Positions 26,446 to 34,849 of a stretch of DNA of 64,000 bases are shown here, one piece after another. The first letter of the stretch is position 1; every line of letters starts with the position of its first letter. The notes under the pieces are model-generated. The model was not told the DNA's origin. It made no database searches and saw only the letters and a list, made by a program, of their open reading frames with translations. The DNA is from an uncultured Prevotella sp. (lineage in GTDB: Bacteria > Bacteroidota > Bacteroidia > Bacteroidales > Bacteroidaceae), in the NCBI GenBank assembly GCA_900316295.1, contig ONCJ01000003.1, positions 26,980-90,979 on the forward strand. Direction: 5' to 3'. A program made the translations under genes and the position numbers.

Positions 26446-26522
26446 ATAGTGCATAGTGCATAGTTAAAGAATCCGTGTAAATCTGTGAGATCTGTGAGAG
26501 ATAAAGAGCATAGTTCATAGTT
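26446..26522. repeat. CATAGTGCATAG repeats and CTGTGTAAATCTGTG-like unit
   Basis: Copies of GCATAGTTCATAG-type units flank CCGTGTAAATCTGTGAGATC; the latter recurs at 1376-1403 (CTGTGTAAATCTGTGTGAAT). The CATAG units also occur at 24736-24765. Non-coding. Confidence 0.75.
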
Positions 26523-27029
26523 ATGGCAGAGGAATATATATTAAACGGGCACAACAAGGAGGAGTTCCCACCGGCACATACGGCGGAACACCTCCTCAAT
26601 CAGTTGATGATGCGGATGTTCGGGTGCGAGCGTTCCGATAATGCACATATCGAACGCAAGAAGAGTAAGATCAGCTATATCCTCGACCACAAGCCCGACC
26701 GCAAGGAAGAGAAGGAGATAGAGGTACGTATGAACGAACTCATCGACGAAGACCTTCCTGTGACTTTTGAGTATGTCACGCGTGCGGAGCTCGAGGGGAT
26801 GGTGATGGATGCCGACGAGGAGAGCCCCGACTCCCGTATCTCGCTTTCCAGACTGCCTGACGATGCCAGCGACACCATCCGACTGGTGCGCATCGGCGAC
26901 TTCGATGTTTGTCCCTGCATAGGCAAGCATGTACGCAGTACCTCACAGATAGGACGCTTCGAGATGCTCGGTACCAACTGGGACAACGACAAGCGCTCCT
27001 TCCGCATACGGTATAAAGTTATTCAGTAA
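26523..27029 (+). CDS. Stand-alone tRNA-synthetase editing-domain (tRNA_SAD) protein
   Basis: A 168-residue protein resembling the second additional domain of alanyl/threonyl-tRNA synthetases and AlaX trans-editing enzymes. The four likely zinc ligands are visible: His19 and His23 in HTAEHLL, then Cys and His in CPCIGKH (about residues 138-144). Such domains deacylate mischarged tRNA, typically Ser-tRNA(Ala) or Ser-tRNA(Thr). No synthetase catalytic domain is attached. Confidence 0.8.
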   Translation: MAEEYILNGHNKEEFPPAHTAEHLLNQLMMRMFGCERSDNAHIERKKSKISYILDHKPDRKEEKEIEVRMNELIDEDLPVTFEYVTRAELEGMVMDADEESPDSRISLSRLPDDASDTIRLVRIGDFDVCPCIGKHVRSTSQIGRFEMLGTNWDNDKRSFRIRYKVIQ

Positions 27030-27098
27030 TATCATCGCGAGTGTATAAGTTGCGGAAGCAGAGTAAGAGTATATCTAAATTATATATAAATATATAAT

Positions 27099-28007
27099 AT
27101 GGAGAGTGTGGCGAGTCCCATACTGACCATCACGGCTGCCGACCCCACAGGAGTGTCAGGGGTGCAGGCTGATGTCAACACCATGATGGCGCTGGGTTGT
27201 CATGCAGTGACGGCCGTAACCTGTATCACCGTACAGACTACGCTTGGTATCCAGGAATTCTTCGATATTCCGGCACATATCGTTGCGGGGCAGATAGATG
27301 CCGTGATGAACGATGTTCAGCCACAGGTGGTGAAGATAGGACTCATACGCACTAAGGCTGTTCTCGATGTCATTGTCGACGTGCTACGTCGCTACCATCC
27401 AAGGCATGTCGTCTACGACCCAGTGGTGCGTTCGAGTAGGGGAGAGCTCCTCATCAGCCGTGAGGTGGTGCAAGGTATCAACGAATTGCTTATGCCCTTG
27501 TGCACACTCGTTATCGATCGCAGGCAGTACCTCTCGTCTCAGGCTATGAGCATCCACGGACTCTCCAATGCCTTTGCCAGTGCTGTGGCGGTGTACCTCA
27601 ATCAGGGCGAGACCATTGATGGAGCCCTCGAGAAAGCAAAGACATATGTAACCACCGTGGTGAGCCGTTCTACAGGACTCCAAGGTCGCAGTGCCGAGTT
27701 GTACAATCAGTTTCTTGATGCTATTCACATCCATGCTGCCACCAATAGCGATGTAGCCTTCTTTGCCTCCCACTTAAATGTGTCTAGTCGCTATCTGGCA
27801 CAGGTGTGCCGTCGCATCGCCGATAAGTCGCCCAAAGCCATCATCGACGACTGGCTTACCAGTCAGATAGAGATACGCCTCACCACCACCACCCTCACCA
27901 TTCAGGAGATAGCCTATGCTCTCGGCTTCTCCTCCCAAGCCCACTTCACCAAGTTCTTTAAGAAACAGCGTGGCATCACTCCTTCGGCATTTCGTGCGAA
28001 GAGGTAA
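27099..28007 (+). CDS. AraC-type regulator fused to a degenerate ThiD/PdxK-like kinase domain
   Basis: A 302-residue fusion. Residues about 5-195 resemble hydroxymethylpyrimidine/pyridoxal kinases (ILTITAADPTGVSGVQADVNTM; MNDVQPQVVKIGLI; YDPVVRSSRGELLI). The segment that would hold the KGGH motif is shortened, and the catalytic loop HGTGC-T of ThiD reads SIHGLSNAFASAVA here, so the anion-hole Gly and Cys are lost and the domain probably binds a ligand without phosphorylating it. Residues about 215-302 are an AraC/XylS double HTH ending ITPSAFRAKR. It lies upstream of pdxS-pdxT in the same direction, so a pyridoxal- or PLP-sensing regulator of B6 synthesis is my inference. Confidence 0.8.
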   Translation: MESVASPILTITAADPTGVSGVQADVNTMMALGCHAVTAVTCITVQTTLGIQEFFDIPAHIVAGQIDAVMNDVQPQVVKIGLIRTKAVLDVIVDVLRRYHPRHVVYDPVVRSSRGELLISREVVQGINELLMPLCTLVIDRRQYLSSQAMSIHGLSNAFASAVAVYLNQGETIDGALEKAKTYVTTVVSRSTGLQGRSAELYNQFLDAIHIHAATNSDVAFFASHLNVSSRYLAQVCRRIADKSPKAIIDDWLTSQIEIRLTTTTLTIQEIAYALGFSSQAHFTKFFKKQRGITPSAFRAKR

Positions 28008-28073
28008 TTATACATTCGTGCGTTTCTTTTGCCAAAATGAGAACAAACACGGCATGTGTCGTCGTGTTTGTAC

Positions 28074-28140
28074 TACTTTTGCACAGTCAAAACGAACCAT
28101 ATTAAAGAGTAATATATATTATATTACCGACCAATATATA
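28074..28140 (+). promoter_or_regulatory. pdxS upstream region: -7 box and AT-rich repeats
   Basis: TACTTTTG (28074-28081) matches a -7 box. From 28106 to 28149, two AT-rich segments (AGTAATATATATTATATTAC and CCAATATATATAATATTACT) form an imperfect palindrome. A related ATATAATAT stretch lies before the AraC-type gene (27075-27097). These are candidate operator sites for that regulator. Confidence 0.4.
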
Positions 28141-28221
28141 TAATATTACTTTTTGAAATGTATGGAACGGGTGATACAGAACGTATGCTATCCGAATGTA
28201 AAACGAAAAAAATGCAAAGCA

Positions 28222-29094
28222 ATGACAAACAGACAAGAACTGAACAGAAATCTCGCCCAAATGCTTAAGGGCGGAGTGATTATGGATGTGACGACACCTG
28301 AGCAGGCACGCATAGCTGAGGCTGCGGGAGCTTGTGCAGTGATGGCTTTGGAACGCATTCCTGCCGACATTCGTGCCGCTGGTGGTGTGTCACGTATGAG
28401 TGACCCGAAGATGATCAAGGGTATTCAGGAGGCGGTTAGCATCCCCGTGATGGCAAAGTGTCGCATCGGCCATTTTGCTGAGGCGCAGATTCTTCAGGCA
28501 ATAGAGATTGACTACATCGACGAGAGTGAGGTACTGAGTCCTGCTGACGATGTATACCATATTGACAAGAACCAGTTTGATGTACCTTTCGTGTGTGGAG
28601 CCAAGAACCTTGGCGAGGCTTTGCGTCGTATTGCAGAAGGAGCAACGATGATTCGTACCAAAGGTGAGCCTGGTACGGGCGATGTGGTGCAGGCTGTTCG
28701 CCACATGCGTATGATGCAGAGCGAGATACGTCGACTGGTGTCGATGGCTGATGATGAATTGTATGAGGCTGCCAAGCAGTTACAGGTGCCTTTGGATTTG
28801 GTTCGGTTTGTCCATGAGAAAGGTAAGTTGCCAGTGGTGAACTTTGCAGCCGGAGGTGTTGCAACGCCTGCCGATGCCGCATTGATGATGCAGTTAGGTG
28901 CCGAGGGCGTGTTCGTGGGTAGCGGTATCTTCAAGAGCGGCAATCCCGAGAAACGAGCACAAGCCATCGTGAAGGCTGTGACCAACTATAAGGATGCTAA
29001 GCTGTTGGCAGAGCTCTCCGAGGACCTCGGTGAGGCAATGGTAGGCATCAACGAGCAGGAGATTGAGTTGCTGATGGCAGAGAGAGGGAAGTAA
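28222..29094 (+). CDS. pdxS: Pyridoxal 5'-phosphate synthase subunit PdxS
   Basis: A 290-residue PdxS (starting [19 protein letters not shown]), the lyase subunit that makes PLP from ribose 5-phosphate, glyceraldehyde 3-phosphate and ammonia delivered by PdxT. Active-site lysines lie in VMAKCRIGH and TKGEPGTGD. The frame is open back to 28153, but that would add an atypical basic leader; 290 residues is the normal size. PdxT follows after 67 bp, which contain a CTCCCCC/GGGAGG hairpin repeat. Confidence 0.95.
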   Translation: MTNRQELNRNLAQMLKGGVIMDVTTPEQARIAEAAGACAVMALERIPADIRAAGGVSRMSDPKMIKGIQEAVSIPVMAKCRIGHFAEAQILQAIEIDYIDESEVLSPADDVYHIDKNQFDVPFVCGAKNLGEALRRIAEGATMIRTKGEPGTGDVVQAVRHMRMMQSEIRRLVSMADDELYEAAKQLQVPLDLVRFVHEKGKLPVVNFAAGGVATPADAALMMQLGAEGVFVGSGIFKSGNPEKRAQAIVKAVTNYKDAKLLAELSEDLGEAMVGINEQEIELLMAERGK

Positions 29095-29161
29095 GGCACC
29101 TTCTCCAACTCCCCCAAGGGAGGGGGATATACGAACTGAAGTATAAAGATAATGGTTAAAG

Positions 29162-29809
29162 ATGAGAATCGCAGTATTAGCCCTACAGGGCGCTTTTATT
29201 GAGCATGAGCAGATGCTCAGCAGACTGGGCGTGGAGGTTTTCGAAGTGAGGCAGTTGGCGGACTGGCTCCAGCCCAAGGACGGACTGATTATTCCAGGCG
29301 GTGAGAGCACCACCATGACTAAGTTGCTTTATGAGTTAGGGCTCTTCGACCCCGTGAAACAGGCCATTGAAGCAGGTTTGCCAGTTTTCGGGACCTGTGC
29401 AGGACTGATACTCCTCTCCACACTCGGCACAATGGCTGTCGAGGTGGTGCGCAACGCCTATGGTCGCCAGTTGGGGAGCTTCTCGGTAGAGGCTCCTTTC
29501 GACTTTGGCTCCCAGTCCTCTGCTTCTTGCCCCTTGCCCCCTGCTTCTTGCCCCTTGCCCCCTGCTCCTTGCCCCTTGCCCCCTGCTCCCTGCCCCCTAC
29601 TAATGACCTTCATCCGTGCGCCATATATCAGAAGGGTGCTGAGCGAAGATGTCAGGGTGCTTGCCGAGGTCGATGGTCGCATCGTTGCAGCCCGTCAGGG
29701 CAACCAGTTGGCTACGGCGTTCCATCCAGAACTCAACGATGACACCCGTGTGCATGAGTATTTCCTTGATATGTGTAGAAACAAAATGAGTTCAACCCTT
29801 TGTGGTTGA
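29162..29809 (+). CDS. pdxT: PdxT glutaminase subunit of PLP synthase, with repeat insertion
   Basis: A 215-residue PdxT, a class I glutamine amidotransferase that feeds ammonia to PdxS. Catalytic residues: Cys in VFGTCAGLILL (about residue 80), His and Glu in TAFHPEL. Between GRQLGSFSVEAPF and TFIRAPYIRR there are about 30 residues made of a seven-residue repeat (ASCPLPP / APCPLPP), encoded by 21-bp repeats at 29521-29597; the frame is kept and the rest of the domain is intact. The usual length is about 190. The last codons lie within a terminator stem. Confidence 0.93.
   Translation: MRIAVLALQGAFIEHEQMLSRLGVEVFEVRQLADWLQPKDGLIIPGGESTTMTKLLYELGLFDPVKQAIEAGLPVFGTCAGLILLSTLGTMAVEVVRNAYGRQLGSFSVEAPFDFGSQSSASCPLPPASCPLPPAPCPLPPAPCPLLMTFIRAPYIRRVLSEDVRVLAEVDGRIVAARQGNQLATAFHPELNDDTRVHEYFLDMCRNKMSSTLCG
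29521..29597. repeat. 21-bp tandem repeat inside pdxT
   Basis: Three 21-bp units starting TGCTTCTTGCCCC or TGCTCCTTGCCCC (29521, 29542, 29563) and a 14-bp partial unit (29584-29597). Each unit encodes seven residues, so changes in copy number would keep the frame. Confidence 0.9.
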
Positions 29810-29820
29810 ACTCATTTTGT
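29781..29820. terminator. Terminator stem overlapping the pdxT stop
   Basis: A perfect 17-bp stem, ACAAAATGAGTTCAACC (29781-29797) and its complement (29804-29820), loop CTTTGT. The pdxT TGA (29807-29809) lies in the 3' arm and the convergent rng gene ends 2 bp beyond it. There is no long T-run on either side. Confidence 0.7.
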
Positions 29821-29821
29821 C

Positions 29822-31396
29822 TTAGTGCTTGTCATTCTCTTCCTTCATGTCGATGAATTGTCGGTGAGAGTCATAGAATTCGTATTGAAGCATAGCGAGC
29901 TTCTGTGACGGTAGTACTCTCACTCCCAATCCGTACTTCATCTGCCATTGTCGTTTCAGTGAGAAAAATCCCTGATTGATATACGCAGCGACATAAGGAT
30001 GGACATGCAGTGTGAATCTCTTAATGCCTATCTTGTTGACGAGGGTATCGATTTTGCGTTCCAGCTGGTCGGTGAAGAGGATGCTTGCCTTGATCTTGCC
30101 CGTTCCGAAACATGTAGGACAGTCCTCCTCCACGTTGACGTCGACGGCAGGGCGTACTCTCTGACGAGTAATCTGCATGAGTCCGAACTTCGACAGCGGC
30201 AGTATGTGGTGGCGTGCCCTGTCGGTCTTCATGTTCTCACACATACGCTCATACAGCAGCTGCCGGTCTTCGGCAAGGTTCATGTCGATGAAGTCTACCA
30301 CGATGATTCCTCCCATATCTCGCAGTCTCAGTTGTCTTGCCAGTTCGTCAGCCGCTCCGAGGTTAGCCTCCAAAGCGTTCTGTTCCTGTCCGTTCTCCTT
30401 CTTCGTGCGGTTGCCGCTGTTCACGTCTACGACGTGCATCGCCTCCGTATGCTCTATGATGAGGTAGGCACCGTGTTTATAGTTCACCGTCTTTCCGAAT
30501 CCCGATTTCAGTTGTTTTGTCACATCGAAGTTGTCGAAGATGGGCAGTTTGCCATCATACAGCTTTACGATGTTAGTCGATTCGGGAGCAATGAGCGACA
30601 CGTAGTTGCGTAGGTCCTCATACACGTCGGGGTCGTTGACGTGTATGGCCTTATAGGTGGGGTTGAATAGGTCGCGCATCATCGCCACAGCCCTTCCCGT
30701 CTCCTCGAAGACCAGTCGTGGCAGTTTCTGCGCCTTTTGTACTTTAGTTATCGTGTCGTTCCATCGTTTCAGCAAGGTCTTCATCTCAGCATCGAGCTCA
30801 GCCACCCTTTTGCCTTCAGCCACCGTGCGCACTATTACTCCGAAGTTTTTAGGAGTGATGCTCATGATGAGTTGTTTCAGGCGTGCTCTCTCAGCCGATT
30901 TCTTTATCTTTGTCGATACCGATATCTTGTCGTTGAAAGGAATAAGTACGAGATATCTTCCGGCAAAGGAGAGGTCGCACGTCAGGCGTGGTCCCTTGGT
31001 AGAGATGGGTTCCTTGACTATCTGTACCAGCAGTTCCTGTCCTACGCTCAGCGTGTTCTGCACGCTGCCGTCCTTCTTCATGTCGGGTTGTCGGGAAGCC
31101 TTGCTGATAGGAAAGAGGCGTTTGCGGTCGCTTTGTACCTGCTTCAGGTATTTGGCATACGAGGCAAACTGGTTACCCAGGTCGAGATAGTGCAGAAAGG
31201 CATCGCGCTCATAGCCCACATCTACGAAGCAGGCGTTGAGTCCTGGCATCAGTTTCTTGACCTTAGCCAGATAGATGTTGCCGACAGAGAATGTAGCCTC
31301 ACGTGGCTCGCGCTGGTATTCCACCAGTCGTTTGTCTTCGAGCAGAGCTATGGCTATCTCCTTTTGTCCGGCATCGATGATTACTTCGCTTGTCAT
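29822..31396 (-). CDS. rng: Ribonuclease G
   Basis: A 524-residue RNase E/G-family endoribonuclease: an S1 RNA-binding domain (about 35-140, GNIYLAKVKKLMPGLNACFVDVG), the catalytic DNase I-like region with metal-binding aspartates in VVDVNSGN and VVDFIDMN, and the zinc-link cysteines CPTCFGTG. It processes rRNA and turns over mRNA. It lacks the long C-terminal degradosome scaffold of E. coli RNase E. It is convergent with pdxT; the 29-residue basic protein and HU genes lie upstream on the same strand. Confidence 0.93.
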   Translation of the reverse strand: MTSEVIIDAGQKEIAIALLEDKRLVEYQREPREATFSVGNIYLAKVKKLMPGLNACFVDVGYERDAFLHYLDLGNQFASYAKYLKQVQSDRKRLFPISKASRQPDMKKDGSVQNTLSVGQELLVQIVKEPISTKGPRLTCDLSFAGRYLVLIPFNDKISVSTKIKKSAERARLKQLIMSITPKNFGVIVRTVAEGKRVAELDAEMKTLLKRWNDTITKVQKAQKLPRLVFEETGRAVAMMRDLFNPTYKAIHVNDPDVYEDLRNYVSLIAPESTNIVKLYDGKLPIFDNFDVTKQLKSGFGKTVNYKHGAYLIIEHTEAMHVVDVNSGNRTKKENGQEQNALEANLGAADELARQLRLRDMGGIIVVDFIDMNLAEDRQLLYERMCENMKTDRARHHILPLSKFGLMQITRQRVRPAVDVNVEEDCPTCFGTGKIKASILFTDQLERKIDTLVNKIGIKRFTLHVHPYVAAYINQGFFSLKRQWQMKYGLGVRVLPSQKLAMLQYEFYDSHRQFIDMKEENDKH

Positions 31397-31543
31397 TCTG
31401 TATTATCCGTGTAAAGTAGGGGGTAGGTTAGTGTCAAAACAAAGAATTGAGAGTCAGCAAAGACAAGAGAAATCATTTCCTCCTCTCCTTTTCCTGATTC
31501 TCAATTCTGTGGTCTCGAATAGACCCTATGCAGAGCCAATGTC

Positions 31544-31633
31544 TTACTTGCTCTTGTGCCTATTCTTTCTCAGTCTCTTCTTGCGCTTATGCGTAGCCAT
31601 CTTGTGGCCTTTCTTTTTTCTTCCGTTTGGCAT
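31544..31633 (-). CDS. 29-residue Lys/Arg-rich basic protein
   Basis: An ORF of 29 codons beginning MPNGRKKKGHKMATHKRKKR and ending RHKSK, between rng and hup and on the same strand. More than half the residues are Lys, Arg or His, as in tiny ribosomal proteins (bL36, bTHX). I recall near-identical peptides in other Bacteroidetes (for example beginning MPSGKKRKRHKVATHKRKKR), which suggests a conserved gene. It may be one of the extra small ribosomal proteins of this phylum (such as bL38), but I cannot verify which. Confidence 0.7.
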   Translation of the reverse strand: MPNGRKKKGHKMATHKRKKRLRKNRHKSK

Positions 31634-31710
31634 AGCTGTTGATATTTTTAAAAATTGATTATTTTGTGTATTTATCTTTTTGCGTTATAGCGATCTCTCA
31701 CTCACCAGGC

Positions 31711-31983
31711 TTACTGCATCTGCTCTACGAAGCTCTTAGCAGGCTTGAAGGCAGGGATGTCGTGAGCGTCGATGACGATAGTGGTGTTCTTCGAGATGTT
31801 GCGAGCAGTCTTGGTGGCACGATGCTTGATGATGAAGCTGCCAAATCCGCGCAGGTATACGTTCTCCTTCTTCAGAAGATTGTTCTTTACTGCGTCCATG
31901 AACGCCTCTACTACCACTGTGACATCTTTCTTTGCAACGCCAGTCTCTGCTGAGATCTCGTTGATGATATCTGCTTTTGTCAT
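31711..31983 (-). CDS. hup: HU/IHF-family DNA-binding protein
   Basis: A canonical 90-residue HU: MTKADIINEISAETGVAKKDV, the dimer core VEAFMDAVKNNLLKKENV, the signature GFGSFIIKHRATKTARN and the C-terminal arm ending IPAFKPAKSFVEQM. It bends DNA and organises the nucleoid. It has its own promoter 57 bp upstream. Confidence 0.93.
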   Translation of the reverse strand: MTKADIINEISAETGVAKKDVTVVVEAFMDAVKNNLLKKENVYLRGFGSFIIKHRATKTARNISKNTTIVIDAHDIPAFKPAKSFVEQMQ

Positions 31984-32039
31984 AGTCTGTTATACTTTTT
32001 TTTGTTGTTATATTTATCTCTTTCTCTTCTAACGGGTTG

Positions 32040-32069
32040 CAAAGATACTTGTTTTTAGCGACATACAAA
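32040..32069 (-). promoter_or_regulatory. Promoter of hup
   Basis: Minus strand TTTG (32066-32069), 18 bp, TATCTTTG (32040-32047). Confidence 0.65.
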
Positions 32070-32186
32070 AATTTTTCGACTCTTTTTTGTTACACGACCA
32101 TATTTTTCGTCCGTTTTTGGAGGAGAGAGAATAGCCATTTTGCTGAATAATCTCTACTCAATAGACCAAATCTATCCTCTCACCTC

Positions 32187-32222
32187 ACATTCTCATCACT
32201 TACCCCTAAAGTGTGAGGATGT
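32187..32222. other. Unexplained hairpin in the hup-glnN junction
   Basis: ACATTCTCATCACTT (32187-32201) pairs with AAGTGTGAGGATGT (32208-32221) with one bulge. It is preceded by CCTCTCACCTCAC, a motif shared with the spacers at 5720 and 20590. No ORF is seen in 32070-32592. It could be a small RNA, a repeat element or an attenuated terminator; nothing more can be said. Confidence 0.45.
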
Positions 32223-32368
32223 GGTAACATTCGAAACTTGAGCTACCTATATATATAATATGTACTCAACTGTTGTAAGCTTAGCTGCCTCAAGCGAGTC
32301 TAGGTGAGACGTGAGAGAATATGTAATAAAGAAAGACAAAAGTCATTTTGTTGTCAGTTTGACGTTAT

Positions 32369-32457
32369 AAACTGCCAGATTAAGGCCTCAAACTGTTGGT
32401 TTAAGGCCGCAAACTGTTGGTTTAAGGCTCCAAACTAATGGTTTGCAGCTGCAAACT
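32369..32457. repeat. 21-bp tandem repeat (AAACTGTTGGTTTAAGGC)
   Basis: Units start at 32369, 32390, 32411 and 32432, with a final AAACT at 32453. The middle two differ in only three bases; the last contains the palindrome AGTTTGCAGCTGCAAACT-like GTTTGCAGCTGCAAAC. Non-coding. Confidence 0.88.
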
Positions 32458-32509
32458 AAGTCAACCCTGTCCTTGGAGGGAGTGGAGGCTTGCGATCGAT
32501 GAAAGAGCA

Positions 32510-32540
32510 GGAGCCTGATGCTGTCACAGCGTCAGGCTCC
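32510..32540 (-). terminator. Probable terminator of the gltB-glnN operon
   Basis: GGAGCCTGA (32510-32518) and TCAGGCTCC (32532-32540) form a 9-bp stem that can extend through GCTGT/ACAGC. On the minus strand it follows the glnN stop by about 50 nt, with a short CTCTTTC after it. Confidence 0.6.
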
Positions 32541-32592
32541 CTTGCAAACTTCAAACAACCAAAAAAGGAATATAGTTGTCTGAATAGGGGTG

Positions 32593-34809
32593 CTATCTGA
32601 TGAACAGAAGTTCACGGTATTTAGGCAGCGGCCAGCAGCTGTCGTCGACGATGAGTTCCAGCTTGTCTATCTCATAACGGATGTCGTCGAGCTTGGGTTC
32701 CACCTCGTCGTGATAGGCTATGGCCTTGGCATGCTCGTCGTCAATCTTGTTGGCGAGTTTGCGGGCGTTGACAAGCTCCTCCACTTTGCTCTCGATGGCT
32801 GACGTGCGCATGGCTATCTCCTCGATGAGCTTGATGTTACGGGCTGAGAGCTGCTGGGCCTTCTGCTTGTCGAAAAGTGTGAGCATGCTCTGTACGTTTT
32901 GCAGCAGTTGGGACTGATAGCGTGTGGCGACGGGGATGATGTGGTTCATGGAGAGGTCGCCAAGCACACGTGCCTCGATCTGTATCTTCTTGGTGTATGT
33001 CTCCCACTTCACCTCGTTGCGTGCCTCGAGTTCTTTGCGGGTCATGACTCCGAGGCTCTCAAACATCTGGATGCTCTCTGGGTCGAGATAGCGCTCGAAG
33101 ATTCTTGGACATGACTTCTCTACATCCAGTCCTCGGCGTGCAGCCTCCGCCACCCACTCGTCGCTGTATCCGTTGCCGTCGAAACGTATGGGCTTGCATT
33201 TCTTGATGTCTTCGCGCAGTACGTCAATGATGGCGTGATATGTGGCATTGTGACCTGTGCCGGCTAGCTCCTTCTTGAAGAGTGGTATGCGCTTGTCGAC
33301 TCTCGTCTTGAAGTCAGCCAGTGCCTCTGCTACGGCAGAGTTGAGTGCTATCATCGCTGAGGCGCAGTTGGCCTCAGAGCCTACGGCACGGAACTCGAAG
33401 CGGTTGCCGGTGAAGGCAAACGGACTGGTGCGGTTGCGGTCGGTGTTGTCGATGAGTAGTTCGGGTATCTCCGGGATGTCCATCTTGAATCCCTGTTTGC
33501 CCTGCATCGACAGTATGTCGTTCTTGTCGGCCTTCTCTATATGGTCGAGCAGTTCGCTCACCTGCTTGCCGAGGAAGGAGGAGATGATGGCTGGCGGAGC
33601 CTCGTTAGCTCCGAGTCGGTGGGCGTTGGTAGCCGACATGATGCTTGCCTTGAGGAGTCCGTTGTGACGATAGACACCCATCAGTGTCTCGACGATGAAA
33701 ACGGCGAACCGCAGGTTCTGTTCAGCGTTCTTGCCCGGTGCGTGCAGAAGTATGCCGTTGTCGGTAGATAGGCTCCAGTTGTTGTGCTTGCCCGAGCCGT
33801 TGATGCCAGCAAATGGTTTCTCGTGGAGCAATACGCGGAAGCCGTGCTTGCGAGCCACACGTTTCATCACCGACATCAGCAGCATGTTGTGGTCTACGGC
33901 GAGATTTGTCTCCTCGAAGATTGGCGCCAGCTCAAACTGGTTGGGTGCCACCTCGTTGTGACGTGTCTTACAGGGTATGCCCAGCTCCAGAGCCACAATC
34001 TCCAGTTCCTTCATAAAAGCAGCTACACGCTCGGGTATGCTGCCGAAGTAGTGGTCGTCCATCTGCTGGTTCTTGGCAGAGTCGTGACCCATCAGGGTGC
34101 GTCCTGTGAGCAATAGGTCAGGACGTGCGGCATACAATCCCTCATCGACAAGGAAGTACTCCTGCTCCCATCCCAGATTGGACGTGACCTTCTTGACCGC
34201 AGGGTCGAAATAGTGGCACACGTTGGTAGCGGCTACATTGACCGCATGCAACGCCCTGAGCAGGGGAGCCTTGTAGTCGAGAGACTCACCACTATACGAC
34301 ACGAAGACAGTGGGGATACAGAGTGTGTCGTCGATGATGAAGACAGGCGAGGTGGGGTCCCACGCAGAATAGCCGCGAGCCTCGAAGGTGCTGCGGATGC
34401 CTCCCGAGGGGAACGAGCTGGCATCAGGCTCCTGCTGTACCAGTAGCTTGCCCGAGAAATCCTCTACCATACCGCCTTTTCCATCGTGCTCGATAAAGGA
34501 GTCGTGCTTTTCAGCAGTACCTTCTGTCAGAGGCTGGAACCAGTGGGTATAGTGGGTCACGCCGTTCTCTATCGCCCATTGTTTCATACCAGCCGCCACG
34601 CCGTCAGCAATGTCTCTCTCGAGTCGTGTGCCGTTGTCGATGACGTCTATCATCTTCTCGTAGATATCCTTAGACAGATATTTATACATTTTCTCACGGT
34701 TGAACACTTTTCTTCCGAAGTATTCAGTAGGTCTCTCACTTGGTGCCTGTACGTGGAGTGGCTTTTTCTTGAAAGCCTCTCCCACAACTTGTAGTCTTAA
34801 AGTTTCCAT
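32593..34809 (-). CDS. glnN: Glutamine synthetase type III
   Basis: A 738-residue GSIII, the large glutamine synthetase type typical of Bacteroidetes, which makes glutamine from glutamate, ammonia and ATP. Motifs: NLGWEQEYFLVDE (Glu metal ligands), the NGSGKHNNWSLST loop with the active-site His, KTRHNEVAPNQFELAPIFEE, and the latch region PFAFTGNRFEFRAVGS. It is last in the operon gltB-gltD-dapF-dapL-glnN, 40 bp after dapL. No GlnE-type adenylylation Tyr motif is expected in this type. Confidence 0.95.
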   Translation of the reverse strand: METLRLQVVGEAFKKKPLHVQAPSERPTEYFGRKVFNREKMYKYLSKDIYEKMIDVIDNGTRLERDIADGVAAGMKQWAIENGVTHYTHWFQPLTEGTAEKHDSFIEHDGKGGMVEDFSGKLLVQQEPDASSFPSGGIRSTFEARGYSAWDPTSPVFIIDDTLCIPTVFVSYSGESLDYKAPLLRALHAVNVAATNVCHYFDPAVKKVTSNLGWEQEYFLVDEGLYAARPDLLLTGRTLMGHDSAKNQQMDDHYFGSIPERVAAFMKELEIVALELGIPCKTRHNEVAPNQFELAPIFEETNLAVDHNMLLMSVMKRVARKHGFRVLLHEKPFAGINGSGKHNNWSLSTDNGILLHAPGKNAEQNLRFAVFIVETLMGVYRHNGLLKASIMSATNAHRLGANEAPPAIISSFLGKQVSELLDHIEKADKNDILSMQGKQGFKMDIPEIPELLIDNTDRNRTSPFAFTGNRFEFRAVGSEANCASAMIALNSAVAEALADFKTRVDKRIPLFKKELAGTGHNATYHAIIDVLREDIKKCKPIRFDGNGYSDEWVAEAARRGLDVEKSCPRIFERYLDPESIQMFESLGVMTRKELEARNEVKWETYTKKIQIEARVLGDLSMNHIIPVATRYQSQLLQNVQSMLTLFDKQKAQQLSARNIKLIEEIAMRTSAIESKVEELVNARKLANKIDDEHAKAIAYHDEVEPKLDDIRYEIDKLELIVDDSCWPLPKYRELLFIR

Positions 34810-34849
34810 AAAAGTTTTGTTTATTATGTTATTTATCTTTCATTCTCTT

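Noticed and set aside
28153-28221. Longer PdxS with 23 extra residues
   Set aside because: The extra part is basic and atypical, and 290 residues from 28222 is the normal size.
29458-29742. ORFs made of Gly-Lys-Gln or Pro-Leu-Ala repeats on both strands
   Set aside because: They are shadows of the 21-bp repeat inside pdxT.
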